The notes beneath the pieces are model-generated. The model worked only from the letters and a program-made list of their open reading frames with translations, searched no databases and was not told the DNA's origin. The translations under genes and the position numbers were made by a program. DNA of 64,000 bases from Paenibacillus harenae DSM 16969 (GTDB taxonomy: Bacteria > Bacillota > Bacilli > Paenibacillales > Paenibacillaceae), in assembly GCF_000422465.1 (NCBI RefSeq), contig NZ_KE383843.1:670271-734270 (forward strand), read 5' to 3'. Of this stretch, positions 16,830-24,983 are shown in pieces. The stretch's first letter is position 1. Every line of letters starts with the position of its first letter.

Positions 16830-19049
16830 TCAAATATAGGGCTCGAACGATTCTTTGACGACGATTTTCCCCATCTTGTGCAGCTCCTGGCGGGTAGCGC
16901 GAATCATATGCTTCATTCCGATCGGGGCCTGCTCGGAGGCAGCCATAAAAGCGGCGGCGAGCACGATATTTTTAATATGCCCTCCGGACGCATCGACGCG
17001 GGCCGCCAGAAACGCGAGGTCGAGATCCTCGTCCAGCGGCGCTTCCTTCGGCAGCAACGAACGGAAAATAAGCTCGCGCTGAGCCGCGTCCGGAAACGGG
17101 AATTTAACGATCGCCTGCATTCTGCGCAAAAAGGCCTCATCCATGTTCTGCAGCAGGTTCGTAGCCAAAATCGACACGCCGTCGAAGGTTTCGATGCGCT
17201 GCAGCAGGTAGGCCGCTTCCATATTGGCGAAGCGGTCGTTTGAATCCTTGACCTCGGTTCGTTTGCCGAACAACGAATCCCCCTCGTCGAAGAATAAGAT
17301 TGCCCCGCTGTTCTCCGCCTCCGCGAACAGCTCGCGCAGGTTTTTTTCGGTTTCGCCGATATACTTGCTTACAACCCGGGACAAATCGATGCGGTATAGC
17401 TCAAGACCTAATTCCCCGGCCACAACCTCTGCCGCCATCGTTTTTCCCGTGCCCGGAGGCCCAGCGAACAGCATGCTTAGACCCCGACCGTAAGGAAGCT
17501 TGCTCCCGAATCCCCAGCGGTGGAACACCGTTTCACTGTATTTATATCGGCTGCAGGCATCCTTCAGCAGCTCCATCGGCTCAACCGGCAGCACAAGATC
17601 CTCCCACTGCCTGACAAGCGCCTGCTTCACGGCAAGCTCGGACAAACGGTGCTGCACCTGCGTTCTCGAAGCGGCGGCGTAATCCTCCAGCGACGGCTCC
17701 GCGCGCCCGCTCCAATCCGCAATCCGTCTAGCCTGCCGGTACATGCCCGCAATCTGTCCGGCTGTATAGGCGTATTTGTCCGCAAGCAGCCGTAGCATCC
17801 CGTCAACGGCCTGCCCATCGGAGTACCGTCTCCATAAATGCAGCCGTATTTCAGCTTCCGGTATGACGATCGGCCTATGAATCCAGACGGCCTTCCCGGG
17901 GAGCGGCAGCTGCGAGGGTCTGCGCTCCAGCCGGGACAGCCAAATGGCCGTCGGAAAATGAAGCGAATCCGCATATTCGCAAAGCGCGGCCCGAATTCCC
18001 GTAAACCGCCCATCCGCCCCTTCCCTGCCTTCCTGCGCGAACAGATCGCCGGCTCCTTCATCCAGGCCCAGCACGGCGCCTGACAATATCGCCTCCCGCA
18101 CGATATGCTTCAGCTGCTCCGCGAGCGTATCCGCTTCCTTCGCAAGTTTATCCAGCCCGACCAGCAGCAGCGGCCGGCCTTCGCCCTCGGCCAAATGCCG
18201 GGCGTGCAGCTTCTTCCCTGCTCCGGGCGGACCGCTTAAATGAATGAACGGCAGCTGCCGCATGGCGCCTGCCTGGCGTTCCTCCCCATTCTCATACCGC
18301 GTCCGTTCCATGCCGACCGCCTTCCGCAAGCTTTCCTGAAGCTGCTCATCGAACAAAAGCCCGGGGGCGGGATCATCGGTACCGTGAAGGGAAGCAACTC
18401 CCGCAATTCTAGTATCCAGCCGTTCCGTCTCCAGCAGGAAGGAGACGATTCGGGAATCTAATCGCAGCGGCAGCTTCAGCGAGCTCCGGTCGGCTGCGGC
18501 AGCCGTTTTATCCGCTCTGAAGACGAATTTCCCCAGCGCGGAGTGACCCGCCAACCATCGCCGTGCCGAGTGGATGTCCTCAGCCGAATCGCCGAGCAGC
18601 CGCAAGGCAAGCCACGCGGTCGGAGCGCGAAGCGTCACGTCGTCATTCAAATAGCCGAACCAGCTCTCGAAACGGGGGTCGAGCTCGGCGGCCAGACAAA
18701 GCAGCACGCAGCGCCGCTCCCATGCCGTAAGCTGAAAAGCCCGAGACAAATAAGCGAATGGGAGGAATATCCCTTCGCTTATGCTGGCTCCTGCAGCCTT
18801 CTCGAATTCAGCCTCGGCCTCTAAGCGCGCCTGCCGGAACCAGGCTAGGGCATCGGGCTCGCCGCGCCTCTCCGATTCCTGCAATGACCGCTCGATATCC
18901 GCTGGATTAACGACGAGTCCCCGCATCATTGCCGGCGTCTGCCCGTCGGTCTCCCTGCTCTCGAAATCGGCAAGAAGAAGACGGATCCCCTGCTCTAGCA
19001 TGGCGAGCTCGTCACTTAAATAATCAAATCCGGTTTTATACATTCGCAT
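16830..19049 (-). CDS. eCIS two-domain AAA+ ATPase (Afp15/Pvc15-like)
   Basis: The 739-residue protein has two nucleotide-binding regions. The first is degenerate (G-P-P-G-A-G-K-K near residue 275, with L-G-L-D-E-G-A near 322). The second is canonical: Walker A G-P-P-G-T-G-K-T near residue 530, Walker B I-L-F-F-D-E-G-D near 581, then L-A-T-N-L as sensor 1 and R-R-M as the arginine-finger region. Afp15-type ATPases are required for particle assembly. It lies 32 bp after the SpoIIE-type phosphatase with no visible terminator, so it is probably co-transcribed with the partner-switch genes, while the structural genes have their own promoter. The first site's K-K in place of K-T suggests it binds but does not hydrolyse ATP. 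Confidence 0.92.
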   Translation of the reverse strand: MRMYKTGFDYLSDELAMLEQGIRLLLADFESRETDGQTPAMMRGLVVNPADIERSLQESERRGEPDALAWFRQARLEAEAEFEKAAGASISEGIFLPFAYLSRAFQLTAWERRCVLLCLAAELDPRFESWFGYLNDDVTLRAPTAWLALRLLGDSAEDIHSARRWLAGHSALGKFVFRADKTAAAADRSSLKLPLRLDSRIVSFLLETERLDTRIAGVASLHGTDDPAPGLLFDEQLQESLRKAVGMERTRYENGEERQAGAMRQLPFIHLSGPPGAGKKLHARHLAEGEGRPLLLVGLDKLAKEADTLAEQLKHIVREAILSGAVLGLDEGAGDLFAQEGREGADGRFTGIRAALCEYADSLHFPTAIWLSRLERRPSQLPLPGKAVWIHRPIVIPEAEIRLHLWRRYSDGQAVDGMLRLLADKYAYTAGQIAGMYRQARRIADWSGRAEPSLEDYAAASRTQVQHRLSELAVKQALVRQWEDLVLPVEPMELLKDACSRYKYSETVFHRWGFGSKLPYGRGLSMLFAGPPGTGKTMAAEVVAGELGLELYRIDLSRVVSKYIGETEKNLRELFAEAENSGAILFFDEGDSLFGKRTEVKDSNDRFANMEAAYLLQRIETFDGVSILATNLLQNMDEAFLRRMQAIVKFPFPDAAQRELIFRSLLPKEAPLDEDLDLAFLAARVDASGGHIKNIVLAAAFMAASEQAPIGMKHMIRATRQELHKMGKIVVKESFEPYI

Positions 19050-19081
19050 AGTGATTCACCCTTATTCGGAAGGCCTCGCGC

Positions 19082-20302
19082 CTAACGGCGCATGAGGCAT
19101 AGTACCGCAATGTCGTCGGATTGAGGCGCGCCGTCCGCGAACATAAACACATCCATCAGCAGCGCGTCGATAATTTCAGCGCTGGAGTAGCCGGATGCTT
19201 GTGCTAAGAAAAGCTGCAGCCGGTTCGCTGAATATTGCTCCTGATCCGCGTTCTCCGCTTCGGTTATGCCGTCCGTATACAGAACGATGCGATCCCCGCG
19301 TTCGAGCGCAATCGTCTGATCCTTATACGTAAACTCGGGGAAGGACCCCAGAGGTATTCCTTTCGGAAGCTTGACCGGGAGCACCTCGCCATCCGCCTTC
19401 ACGACGTATGGCGTACAGTGGCCTCCGTCGCTCAGCACGACTTCACCGGTTGATATCTTCAACACGCCGCATACGATAGTTGCAAACAGCTGCGCATTGT
19501 CGGTACAGAGCTCATCGTTTACTTTCTCAAGCAGCTCGCCCGGAGAGAGCTCCGAATTCATCTTCCCTTTGATCAGCGACAGCGTCATCGCCATGAACAG
19601 CGCCGCCGGTATCCCTTTGTCGGATACGTCGCCGAGCGTAAAGAACAGGTTGTCGTCGTCAATTTTAAAAAAGTTATAAAAATCGCCTCCGACCTCCTTC
19701 GCCGACCGGAGAAGCGCGCATACGTCGAACGGTTCGTTAGCCGAAGGCATGATCGTCGGCAGGAAGCTGAGCTGTATGCTCCCTGCAATCTGCAGCTCGC
19801 TCTCGAGCCGTTCCTTCTGCGCGGTCGCGTGTTGAAGCTCGTTCACCGATTTCTCTAGCGCTTCATAGAGGAGCGCGTTATCGAGAGCAAGCGCGAACGG
19901 CTCGGCGAATTTCGCCAGCGTCTCACGGTCCGTATCGCTGAACGACGCCCCTCCGCGCTTGGCAGCCGCTTGCAGAACGCCAAGCTTACGGCCTCTCGCC
20001 ATCATCGGCACGGTCACGACGTCGCCGCTCCCTGGCGCGCTTGTCATTAGTCCGGTTCCCGGTCCGGTAACGGCGTCATCAGCTAGCAAGGCTGCCGTTT
20101 CCTCGGCGAATACCAGCTTCCTGGCCGCTTCGTTCACTGCATGTAACAGTTCTGGTTTATAAAGCGAGGAATGCATCTCCTTGCTTAAATCAAACAGCAT
20201 CTCCGCCCGCTTCAGCTTTGCGGCCAGCCGGCGGTTCCGAACATACATATAAGCCGCCGCGCCGAGGCCCGCCGCGCCGATTAACAATTGAATACCCGAC
20301 AA
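19082..20302 (-). CDS. GAF-SpoIIE-type PP2C phosphatase (RsbU-like)
   Basis: The 406-residue protein has one N-terminal membrane segment (residues ~3-22, ending in R-N-R-R), a GAF-like sensor (residues ~40-150), a coiled linker (residues ~150-175) and a PP2C-SIG phosphatase domain. That domain has metal-binding acidic motifs K-E-V-G-G-D-F-Y and T-L-G-D-V-S-D-K-G near residues 210-235, L-S-D-G-G-H near 295 and L-Y-T-D-G-I-T-E-A near 345. Such enzymes dephosphorylate a STAS antagonist to release a target. The STAS gene is 37 bp upstream and is the evident substrate. The GAF domain may sense a small molecule or redox state. Confidence 0.9.
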   Translation of the reverse strand: MSGIQLLIGAAGLGAAAYMYVRNRRLAAKLKRAEMLFDLSKEMHSSLYKPELLHAVNEAARKLVFAEETAALLADDAVTGPGTGLMTSAPGSGDVVTVPMMARGRKLGVLQAAAKRGGASFSDTDRETLAKFAEPFALALDNALLYEALEKSVNELQHATAQKERLESELQIAGSIQLSFLPTIMPSANEPFDVCALLRSAKEVGGDFYNFFKIDDDNLFFTLGDVSDKGIPAALFMAMTLSLIKGKMNSELSPGELLEKVNDELCTDNAQLFATIVCGVLKISTGEVVLSDGGHCTPYVVKADGEVLPVKLPKGIPLGSFPEFTYKDQTIALERGDRIVLYTDGITEAENADQEQYSANRLQLFLAQASGYSSAEIIDALLMDVFMFADGAPQSDDIAVLCLMRR

Positions 20303-20339
20303 GACCGGTACCGCCTTTCTGGCTTCTGAATGTTCATCA

Positions 20340-20684
20340 TCAAGCGCTTGCGCTTATTTTCTCAAGCGCTTCTTCCCGTGTTGCCGCCATTTCCAATATC
20401 GTCGTAAAGCCCGACATTTCGAATACATCGTATACCTGCTCGGTTAAGGACGCGCAAACCATTCGGCCTTTCGATGCCCTCAGCTTCTTCGCGGCTACGA
20501 GAATAACGCGAAGTCCCGCGCTGCTTATGTACTGTAGCCCGCTGAGATCAAATATAAACTGCTGCTTTCCTTCAGCGAGAAGCTGGAGGAAAGCTTGCTC
20601 CGCGACCGTTGCGTTGCTGCCGTCGAGCCGTCCCTCCAATGGAATAATCGTTACCCCGTTCTTTTCAGTAGCTTGTATGTTCAT
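20340..20684 (-). CDS. STAS-domain anti-sigma factor antagonist (RsbV/SpoIIAA-like)
   Basis: The 114-residue single STAS domain has I-P-L-E-G-R-L-D at residues 15-22, the antagonist motif D-L-S-G-L-Q-Y-I-S-S-A-G-L-R near residues 46-59 with the likely phospho-acceptor serine in S-S-A-G, and the usual C-terminal helix. Phosphorylated by the neighbouring kinase it would be inactive; dephosphorylated by the PP2C enzyme it would sequester the kinase. It overlaps the kinase gene by 4 bp, so the two are translationally coupled, as for spoIIAA-spoIIAB. Confidence 0.92.
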   Translation of the reverse strand: MNIQATEKNGVTIIPLEGRLDGSNATVAEQAFLQLLAEGKQQFIFDLSGLQYISSAGLRVILVAAKKLRASKGRMVCASLTEQVYDVFEMSGFTTILEMAATREEALEKISASA

Positions 20685-21166
20685 CGCCCGTGTCCCCCTG
20701 CAAGTTGTTGATCGTTCTTGTCCGCGGCGCCAAATTGCTTCCGCATCCGAAAGCGGTTCAGCCCTTCGGCGTATTCATAATGAATGTCGTCCATTAACCT
20801 TTTTACAAAAAAAATACCCAAGCCTCCGATCGGACGATCCTCCAGCTCAAGGTCCAGCAGTGCAAGCGGGTCCGCTTCCTGCAGCGGATTGAAAGGGATT
20901 CCCCCGTCTTCGATCATGACCTCGACGCTGTTCGGGGATGCTTGAATCAGGACATGGATAGGATGCTCGCCGCCTGAAGGGAAGCCGTAATTCACAATAT
21001 TAACGACAAGCTCTTCGCAAGCCAGCGAGAGGTCGAGCACCGCCCTCTCCGGCCAGCCGGCTTCAGACCCGACCACTTCAAGCCCTTCATTCAACCGATG
21101 AAGCTCATCCATCCGGTTATACAGCTTAATTTCACGATCGATGGGAAATTGCCAATCGTTCGACAT
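20681..21166 (-). CDS. RsbW/SpoIIAB-like serine kinase, anti-sigma type (HATPase)
   Basis: The 161-residue GHKL kinase has the N-box E-E-L-V-V-N-I-V-N-Y-G near residues 52-62, the G1 box E-D-G-G-I-P-F-N near 85-92 and the G2 box G-G-L-G-I-F-F-V-K near 113-121. Kinases of this type phosphorylate a STAS antagonist and bind a partner, classically a sigma factor. No sigma factor gene is in the window, so the target is unknown; it could be a sigma factor elsewhere or an eCIS protein. The start is ATG at 21166 behind GGGAGG. It is the first gene of the module that leads into the eCIS ATPase. Confidence 0.9.
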   Translation of the reverse strand: MSNDWQFPIDREIKLYNRMDELHRLNEGLEVVGSEAGWPERAVLDLSLACEELVVNIVNYGFPSGGEHPIHVLIQASPNSVEVMIEDGGIPFNPLQEADPLALLDLELEDRPIGGLGIFFVKRLMDDIHYEYAEGLNRFRMRKQFGAADKNDQQLAGGHGR

Positions 21167-21209
21167 GCGCTACCTCCCGATTTGAATCTGACGTATCCTA
21201 AGCTTAGAC

Positions 21210-21238
21210 ATTCTACGAAATGAGGTTGAATCCTGCAA
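21210..21238 (-). promoter_or_regulatory. Sigma-A-like promoter for the partner-switch/ATPase operon
   Basis: On the minus strand TTGCAG (21233-21238) and TAGAAT (21210-21215) have a 17-base spacer and lie about 45 bases before the kinase gene start. The -35 is weak, so an activator or another sigma factor may be needed. Confidence 0.45.
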
Positions 21239-21272
21239 ATCGTGTCGAATAATTTCACCTTGTGATAAACTC

Positions 21273-22697
21273 TTAATCGTTGCGGAACGGAATAGATTGC
21301 TTCGTTTCCCCGCCGGCTTTGTCAATGATAACAAGCTCGGCCGTCCAAGCGCCGCGTGTATACAGGTCCACCTTGTCGGCATAGAAGGCCGTTTCCTTAA
21401 AGCCTGGGAACGATAGCTCGCTGCCGGAAAAATCGCTAAGCAGAGGAACCTCGATACCTGCGCGGCCCGGATATCGGTCCGCCCGCAGAACGAGTTGAAC
21501 GGAAGCCGGGGCGCCAAGCTGCTCCGGCAGCCACACCTTCAGCGTCAGCCGATTCGGGCCGGGACCGTTAGGCGTTATCCCCAGCGTGTAATGGAGCTTA
21601 TCGCCCATTTTATGATAGGAAAGCGGTTCGGTATCGGGAACGGGGCTCATATAGGTGAACAAGCTTGCGATGATGATGATCAGGCACATCAAAACGCCGT
21701 CAAGCTTCAGCAATCCCCCCCGCGGGAGCTCATGCCGCTTCACGCGCCGGCGCAGCAGATAGCCCGTCCCGATAACGAGCAAGACGAGCAGCCCTTTCGC
21801 AAGCAGCAAATTCCCCCAGGTTGTATAAAGCAAATACCGCCAAGAAGGAAGCAGAAGGAAGGTCATTCCGACTCCGCTCAGCGTCAGCAGCAGAATCGTC
21901 AGCCATGCCATCTGCGTAAACTTCCCGGCGAACCGCCCAGCCTCCTTTCGTTCTGACCGCCAGAACAGCAGAAGCAGCATTAACCCGCCGGCCCATAAGG
22001 CCGAACAGACGAGATGGATGAAGTCCAGCACGATGGCCAGCGTATTGGACGGCAAGGCATTAACATGTCCGTTGAAGCTTTCCACCGCCAGCAGAAGCAG
22101 CGCCCACAGCGCTTTGAAGGAATCCTTAAGCTTCAGCGCGGCGAATCCGATGAACGATAGCAGAATGAGCGCGAGCCAGGAGCGGCCGGGCGAGGTTTCG
22201 GTCAGCAATCGGAGCCATTCCCGCGGACTGCCGCCGGTATAGCCCTTTAACAATTCACTCATGTGTACGAATACGAATAAAAGGATAACGAGCAGCAGCC
22301 CTCTCATCGCCGGCAGCCCCCATTTATCCAAGAGCTTTCGCTGAACGGCGTCCGCTTCCGCAGGTATCGCAACGGACCAGAGCATCAAACCCGCCGCAAG
22401 GGACAAGGCGAGGTAATAAGCGGAACGTACCGCATAAAATATCAGTTGACCCGCCGTTATCCCGCTATCTGCGCGGCTGGATGCCGAATGGTCATGGCCG
22501 ACCTGCTCATGGGGATCGAAGCTGGAGGCGAGATAGGCGGGAGAAGCGGTATCCGCCAGCGCCGACGCCTGTTCCGAAGCAATCAGCAATAAAGCTGCCG
22601 CTTGTATCGTCAGCAGCAGCACTGTAATAGAGATATAGTTTATCCTCTTCCGGAATAAGGACGGAGCTTTTTTTTGTCCATGCGGCAGGTTACTCAC
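21273..22697 (-). CDS. CopD-family copper-resistance-type membrane protein
   Basis: The 474-residue protein has an N-terminal hydrophobic segment, then about eight transmembrane helices with the CopD feature D-F-I-H-L-V-C-S-A-L-W-A-G-G near residue 228. A soluble beta-rich C-terminal domain (residues ~355-474) resembles the YtkA-like domain of B. subtilis YcnJ. CopD proteins are linked to copper uptake. Here the CopC beta-domain normally fused in front is missing; only a short His-containing stretch (H-E-Q-V-G-H-D-H) is present. The start is GTG at 22697 behind AAAGGAAG. It is on the same strand as, but functionally distinct from, its neighbours. Confidence 0.8.
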   Translation of the reverse strand: MSNLPHGQKKAPSLFRKRINYISITVLLLTIQAAALLLIASEQASALADTASPAYLASSFDPHEQVGHDHSASSRADSGITAGQLIFYAVRSAYYLALSLAAGLMLWSVAIPAEADAVQRKLLDKWGLPAMRGLLLVILLFVFVHMSELLKGYTGGSPREWLRLLTETSPGRSWLALILLSFIGFAALKLKDSFKALWALLLLAVESFNGHVNALPSNTLAIVLDFIHLVCSALWAGGLMLLLLFWRSERKEAGRFAGKFTQMAWLTILLLTLSGVGMTFLLLPSWRYLLYTTWGNLLLAKGLLVLLVIGTGYLLRRRVKRHELPRGGLLKLDGVLMCLIIIIASLFTYMSPVPDTEPLSYHKMGDKLHYTLGITPNGPGPNRLTLKVWLPEQLGAPASVQLVLRADRYPGRAGIEVPLLSDFSGSELSFPGFKETAFYADKVDLYTRGAWTAELVIIDKAGGETKQSIPFRND

Positions 22698-22765
22698 GAT
22701 GTCACTTCCTTTAGATTGTTCAGCTACAGTGTACTAGACAGCCGTCAAAAGAACAATCCGTTATC

Positions 22766-23884
22766 CTAACTTCCATTAGCCATGCCCTCTCTTTTTTTAA
22801 ACCGCTTGCTCACGCGAATCCATATAAATAGCAGCGGAATATAACCGTACAATAGAATCCACCCCGACAAGGCCAACACGGAATCCAGCCTTTCAATCGT
22901 CATCGGGCTCTTCATCGGAAGCAACACAACAAACACGAGGCCGCAGGTAATCCATAAGGATGGTTTTGCTTTCATGCCGATCGTGTTCTTCAAAATGCGG
23001 ACGCCTCCCCACAAGCCGACGCAGCACGCGGAAATCATCACGAAAAACCACATAAAAATATAGATGTAATCGAATCTTTCGAGAAAAGGAAAGCGAATGA
23101 TTTTGGACAAAATAAGCGTAGGCCAGATGGTATGCTCCAACTGTTGAATGTTAAAGAAGGAAAAGCTAACAAACCCGATTATTAAAGGAATTAAAGTGGA
23201 ATGCGCAACCGCGATATGGGCCCATTTCTTGGACTTTTCCTGATTTTTGATAAAAGGATACAGAAGAAGCAGAAACTCAATGCCTAACAAGGTGCTCAAC
23301 GAATGATAGGCCGACTCTGCAAACTCATAAGCGTTATGGTTGAACAACGGGAGAAAATTCGTCAAATGCCCTTGTTTCAACGGAAAATAGAGAGACGGTA
23401 TGAGCAGGGAGGGGATGATGACACAGAAGAGTGAAATACCCGTAATGACCCTTAAGCCCCCGGAAACGATGTAAGCGGAAGTCAGCAGCAGCAGGACCGA
23501 TAAGGACCATAACGGGGTATTTGGAAATACCCACACATGGATGACCTCTAAATAGGACCTCATTTCATTTATGATAAAGATAAGGATATAACCATAGAAC
23601 GCGAGAGTCAGAAGGCTTCCCAGCCGCTTGCCGAATAACTGGTTGTGCAGCGATATGATGTCTCCGTCCTTTGCATTTTCCAGCAAAAAAAACATGATCG
23701 CAATAATCAAATGAAGGCTGATCCCCACAGCCGCAAAAGAAAACATGGAATCCATTTCCGCCCCTTTAATGATGCGGCTTTGAAAAATTAGCAGGGTACT
23801 GCCCATTTGCGTGCCATGCAGTAAAAACCATAACAAATATGGAGATACGGTTAAGCTTTCCTTTACTTGTTTCCCCACGTGCAT
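22766..23884 (-). CDS. Spore germination protein GerB-type permease (GerAB family)
   Basis: The 372-residue APC-superfamily-like integral membrane protein has about ten helices. It matches the GerAB/ArcD/ProY family in length and in the N-terminal S-P-Y-L-L-W-F-L-L-H-G-T-Q-M-G. It is the last gene of a germination receptor operon in the order A, C, B, 13 bp after the C gene. GerAB-type subunits form the germinant-binding channel in the spore inner membrane. Which germinant it recognises cannot be read from the sequence. Confidence 0.9.
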   Translation of the reverse strand: MHVGKQVKESLTVSPYLLWFLLHGTQMGSTLLIFQSRIIKGAEMDSMFSFAAVGISLHLIIAIMFFLLENAKDGDIISLHNQLFGKRLGSLLTLAFYGYILIFIINEMRSYLEVIHVWVFPNTPLWSLSVLLLLTSAYIVSGGLRVITGISLFCVIIPSLLIPSLYFPLKQGHLTNFLPLFNHNAYEFAESAYHSLSTLLGIEFLLLLYPFIKNQEKSKKWAHIAVAHSTLIPLIIGFVSFSFFNIQQLEHTIWPTLILSKIIRFPFLERFDYIYIFMWFFVMISACCVGLWGGVRILKNTIGMKAKPSLWITCGLVFVVLLPMKSPMTIERLDSVLALSGWILLYGYIPLLFIWIRVSKRFKKREGMANGS

Positions 23885-23897
23885 CCCCCTGACGCCA

Positions 23898-24983
23898 TTA
23901 TTCTCCGACTCCGGACTTGCTTAGATGCGTGCTAAATTGAAAATCGAATTTGACTTTTTCGTATTCTGCCGCATAAAATTTTTGTTCGTTCCAGCTTCTG
24001 AGACGGGATCTGACCAGATCACCGATTCCCAGCGGGTCAACCTTTGCATTCTCAAACTTGTGCTGTAGCGCCATAAGGCGGCTTTGAATTTGCTCTTCCA
24101 GTTGCCTTATCAACGACTTTGTATTTTCCTCCACGTCCAATGCAAACCATTCCGGATATTCATTAACCATCCCGTCTAACACGAAGGTAAAGGATACTCG
24201 GGTTTCGTTCTGATTAAAGATAACCTTCTTGTTCTGCTTGCCGTAGTTAACGGTAAATATAGCCGGCGATTCCTTCGAGCCCTTCCTGATGATAAAAGGA
24301 ATATCCCCCCGCATCGCGTCGCCCAGCAGCAATTTAAAAAACGGCATTTCTTCCGGACTCAAAACGAGCTTCAACCGGTCATCCTTGAATATCCCGTATC
24401 CGGCAATCTCAATTTCCTTTTTTGGGTTCATTCTAAGATAAGGAACGGAAAAATCTCGCCCCGTGCCGTAAAAATCATACAGGACGGTTGAAAGATTAGA
24501 ATAAGGAAGCATCTCCAGCTTCATATTTTGTTCGAGCAAATTGTAAGGAAGCTCTTGGCTTCCTTTGCCTGCCAGACTTTCGGAAACGGATGCAATAGAA
24601 TCGTCAAAAACGGCCATAATCATATAGTTGCTGATTAAAGGGTCTCTGCAAATGGTTTTTAAAAAGGCGGCTAATCCTTCTTTGGCGACCTCCTTGCTGA
24701 AAGCAAGCATTCTCAGCTTTTCCATCCGGATCGGCTGCGAGGATTGGAAGGCCATCTCATTCAGGATCAGCCTTGTTTGCTTCGCTTTTCCTTGAAGCGC
24801 TTTTATTTTTCCTTGGTCCCCATAATCGGAATACAAAGCCGAGCCCGTATATCCGGTTTCGCTTTTGTCGAATCCAAGTACGGTCAAAATCCGGATATGG
24901 TCGACGACGCCTTCATTACTGCAGCCGGTCAGGACAAGCATGCCTGCGAAGGAAAGCAGCAGCAGCCGCTTCATGCTACTCAT
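23898..24983 (-). CDS. Ger(x)C family spore germination lipoprotein
   Basis: The 361-residue protein begins with a lipoprotein signal peptide (M-K-R-L-L-L-L-S-F-A-G then lipobox L-T-G-C at residues 18-21) and continues with the GerAC fold, including I-L-T-V-L-G-F-D-K near residue 33 and V-D-P-L-G-I-G near residue 315. GerAC subunits sit on the outside of the spore inner membrane and support receptor function. The gene overlaps the upstream GerA gene by 8 bp, which supports coupled translation. Confidence 0.93.
   Translation of the reverse strand: MSSMKRLLLLSFAGMLVLTGCSNEGVVDHIRILTVLGFDKSETGYTGSALYSDYGDQGKIKALQGKAKQTRLILNEMAFQSSQPIRMEKLRMLAFSKEVAKEGLAAFLKTICRDPLISNYMIMAVFDDSIASVSESLAGKGSQELPYNLLEQNMKLEMLPYSNLSTVLYDFYGTGRDFSVPYLRMNPKKEIEIAGYGIFKDDRLKLVLSPEEMPFFKLLLGDAMRGDIPFIIRKGSKESPAIFTVNYGKQNKKVIFNQNETRVSFTFVLDGMVNEYPEWFALDVEENTKSLIRQLEEQIQSRLMALQHKFENAKVDPLGIGDLVRSRLRSWNEQKFYAAEYEKVKFDFQFSTHLSKSGVGE

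Noticed and set aside
1..19049. Prophage or type VI secretion interpretation
   Set aside because: No capsid, terminase, integrase, TssJLM or ClpV; the DUF4255 cap and Afp15-type ATPase point to an eCIS.
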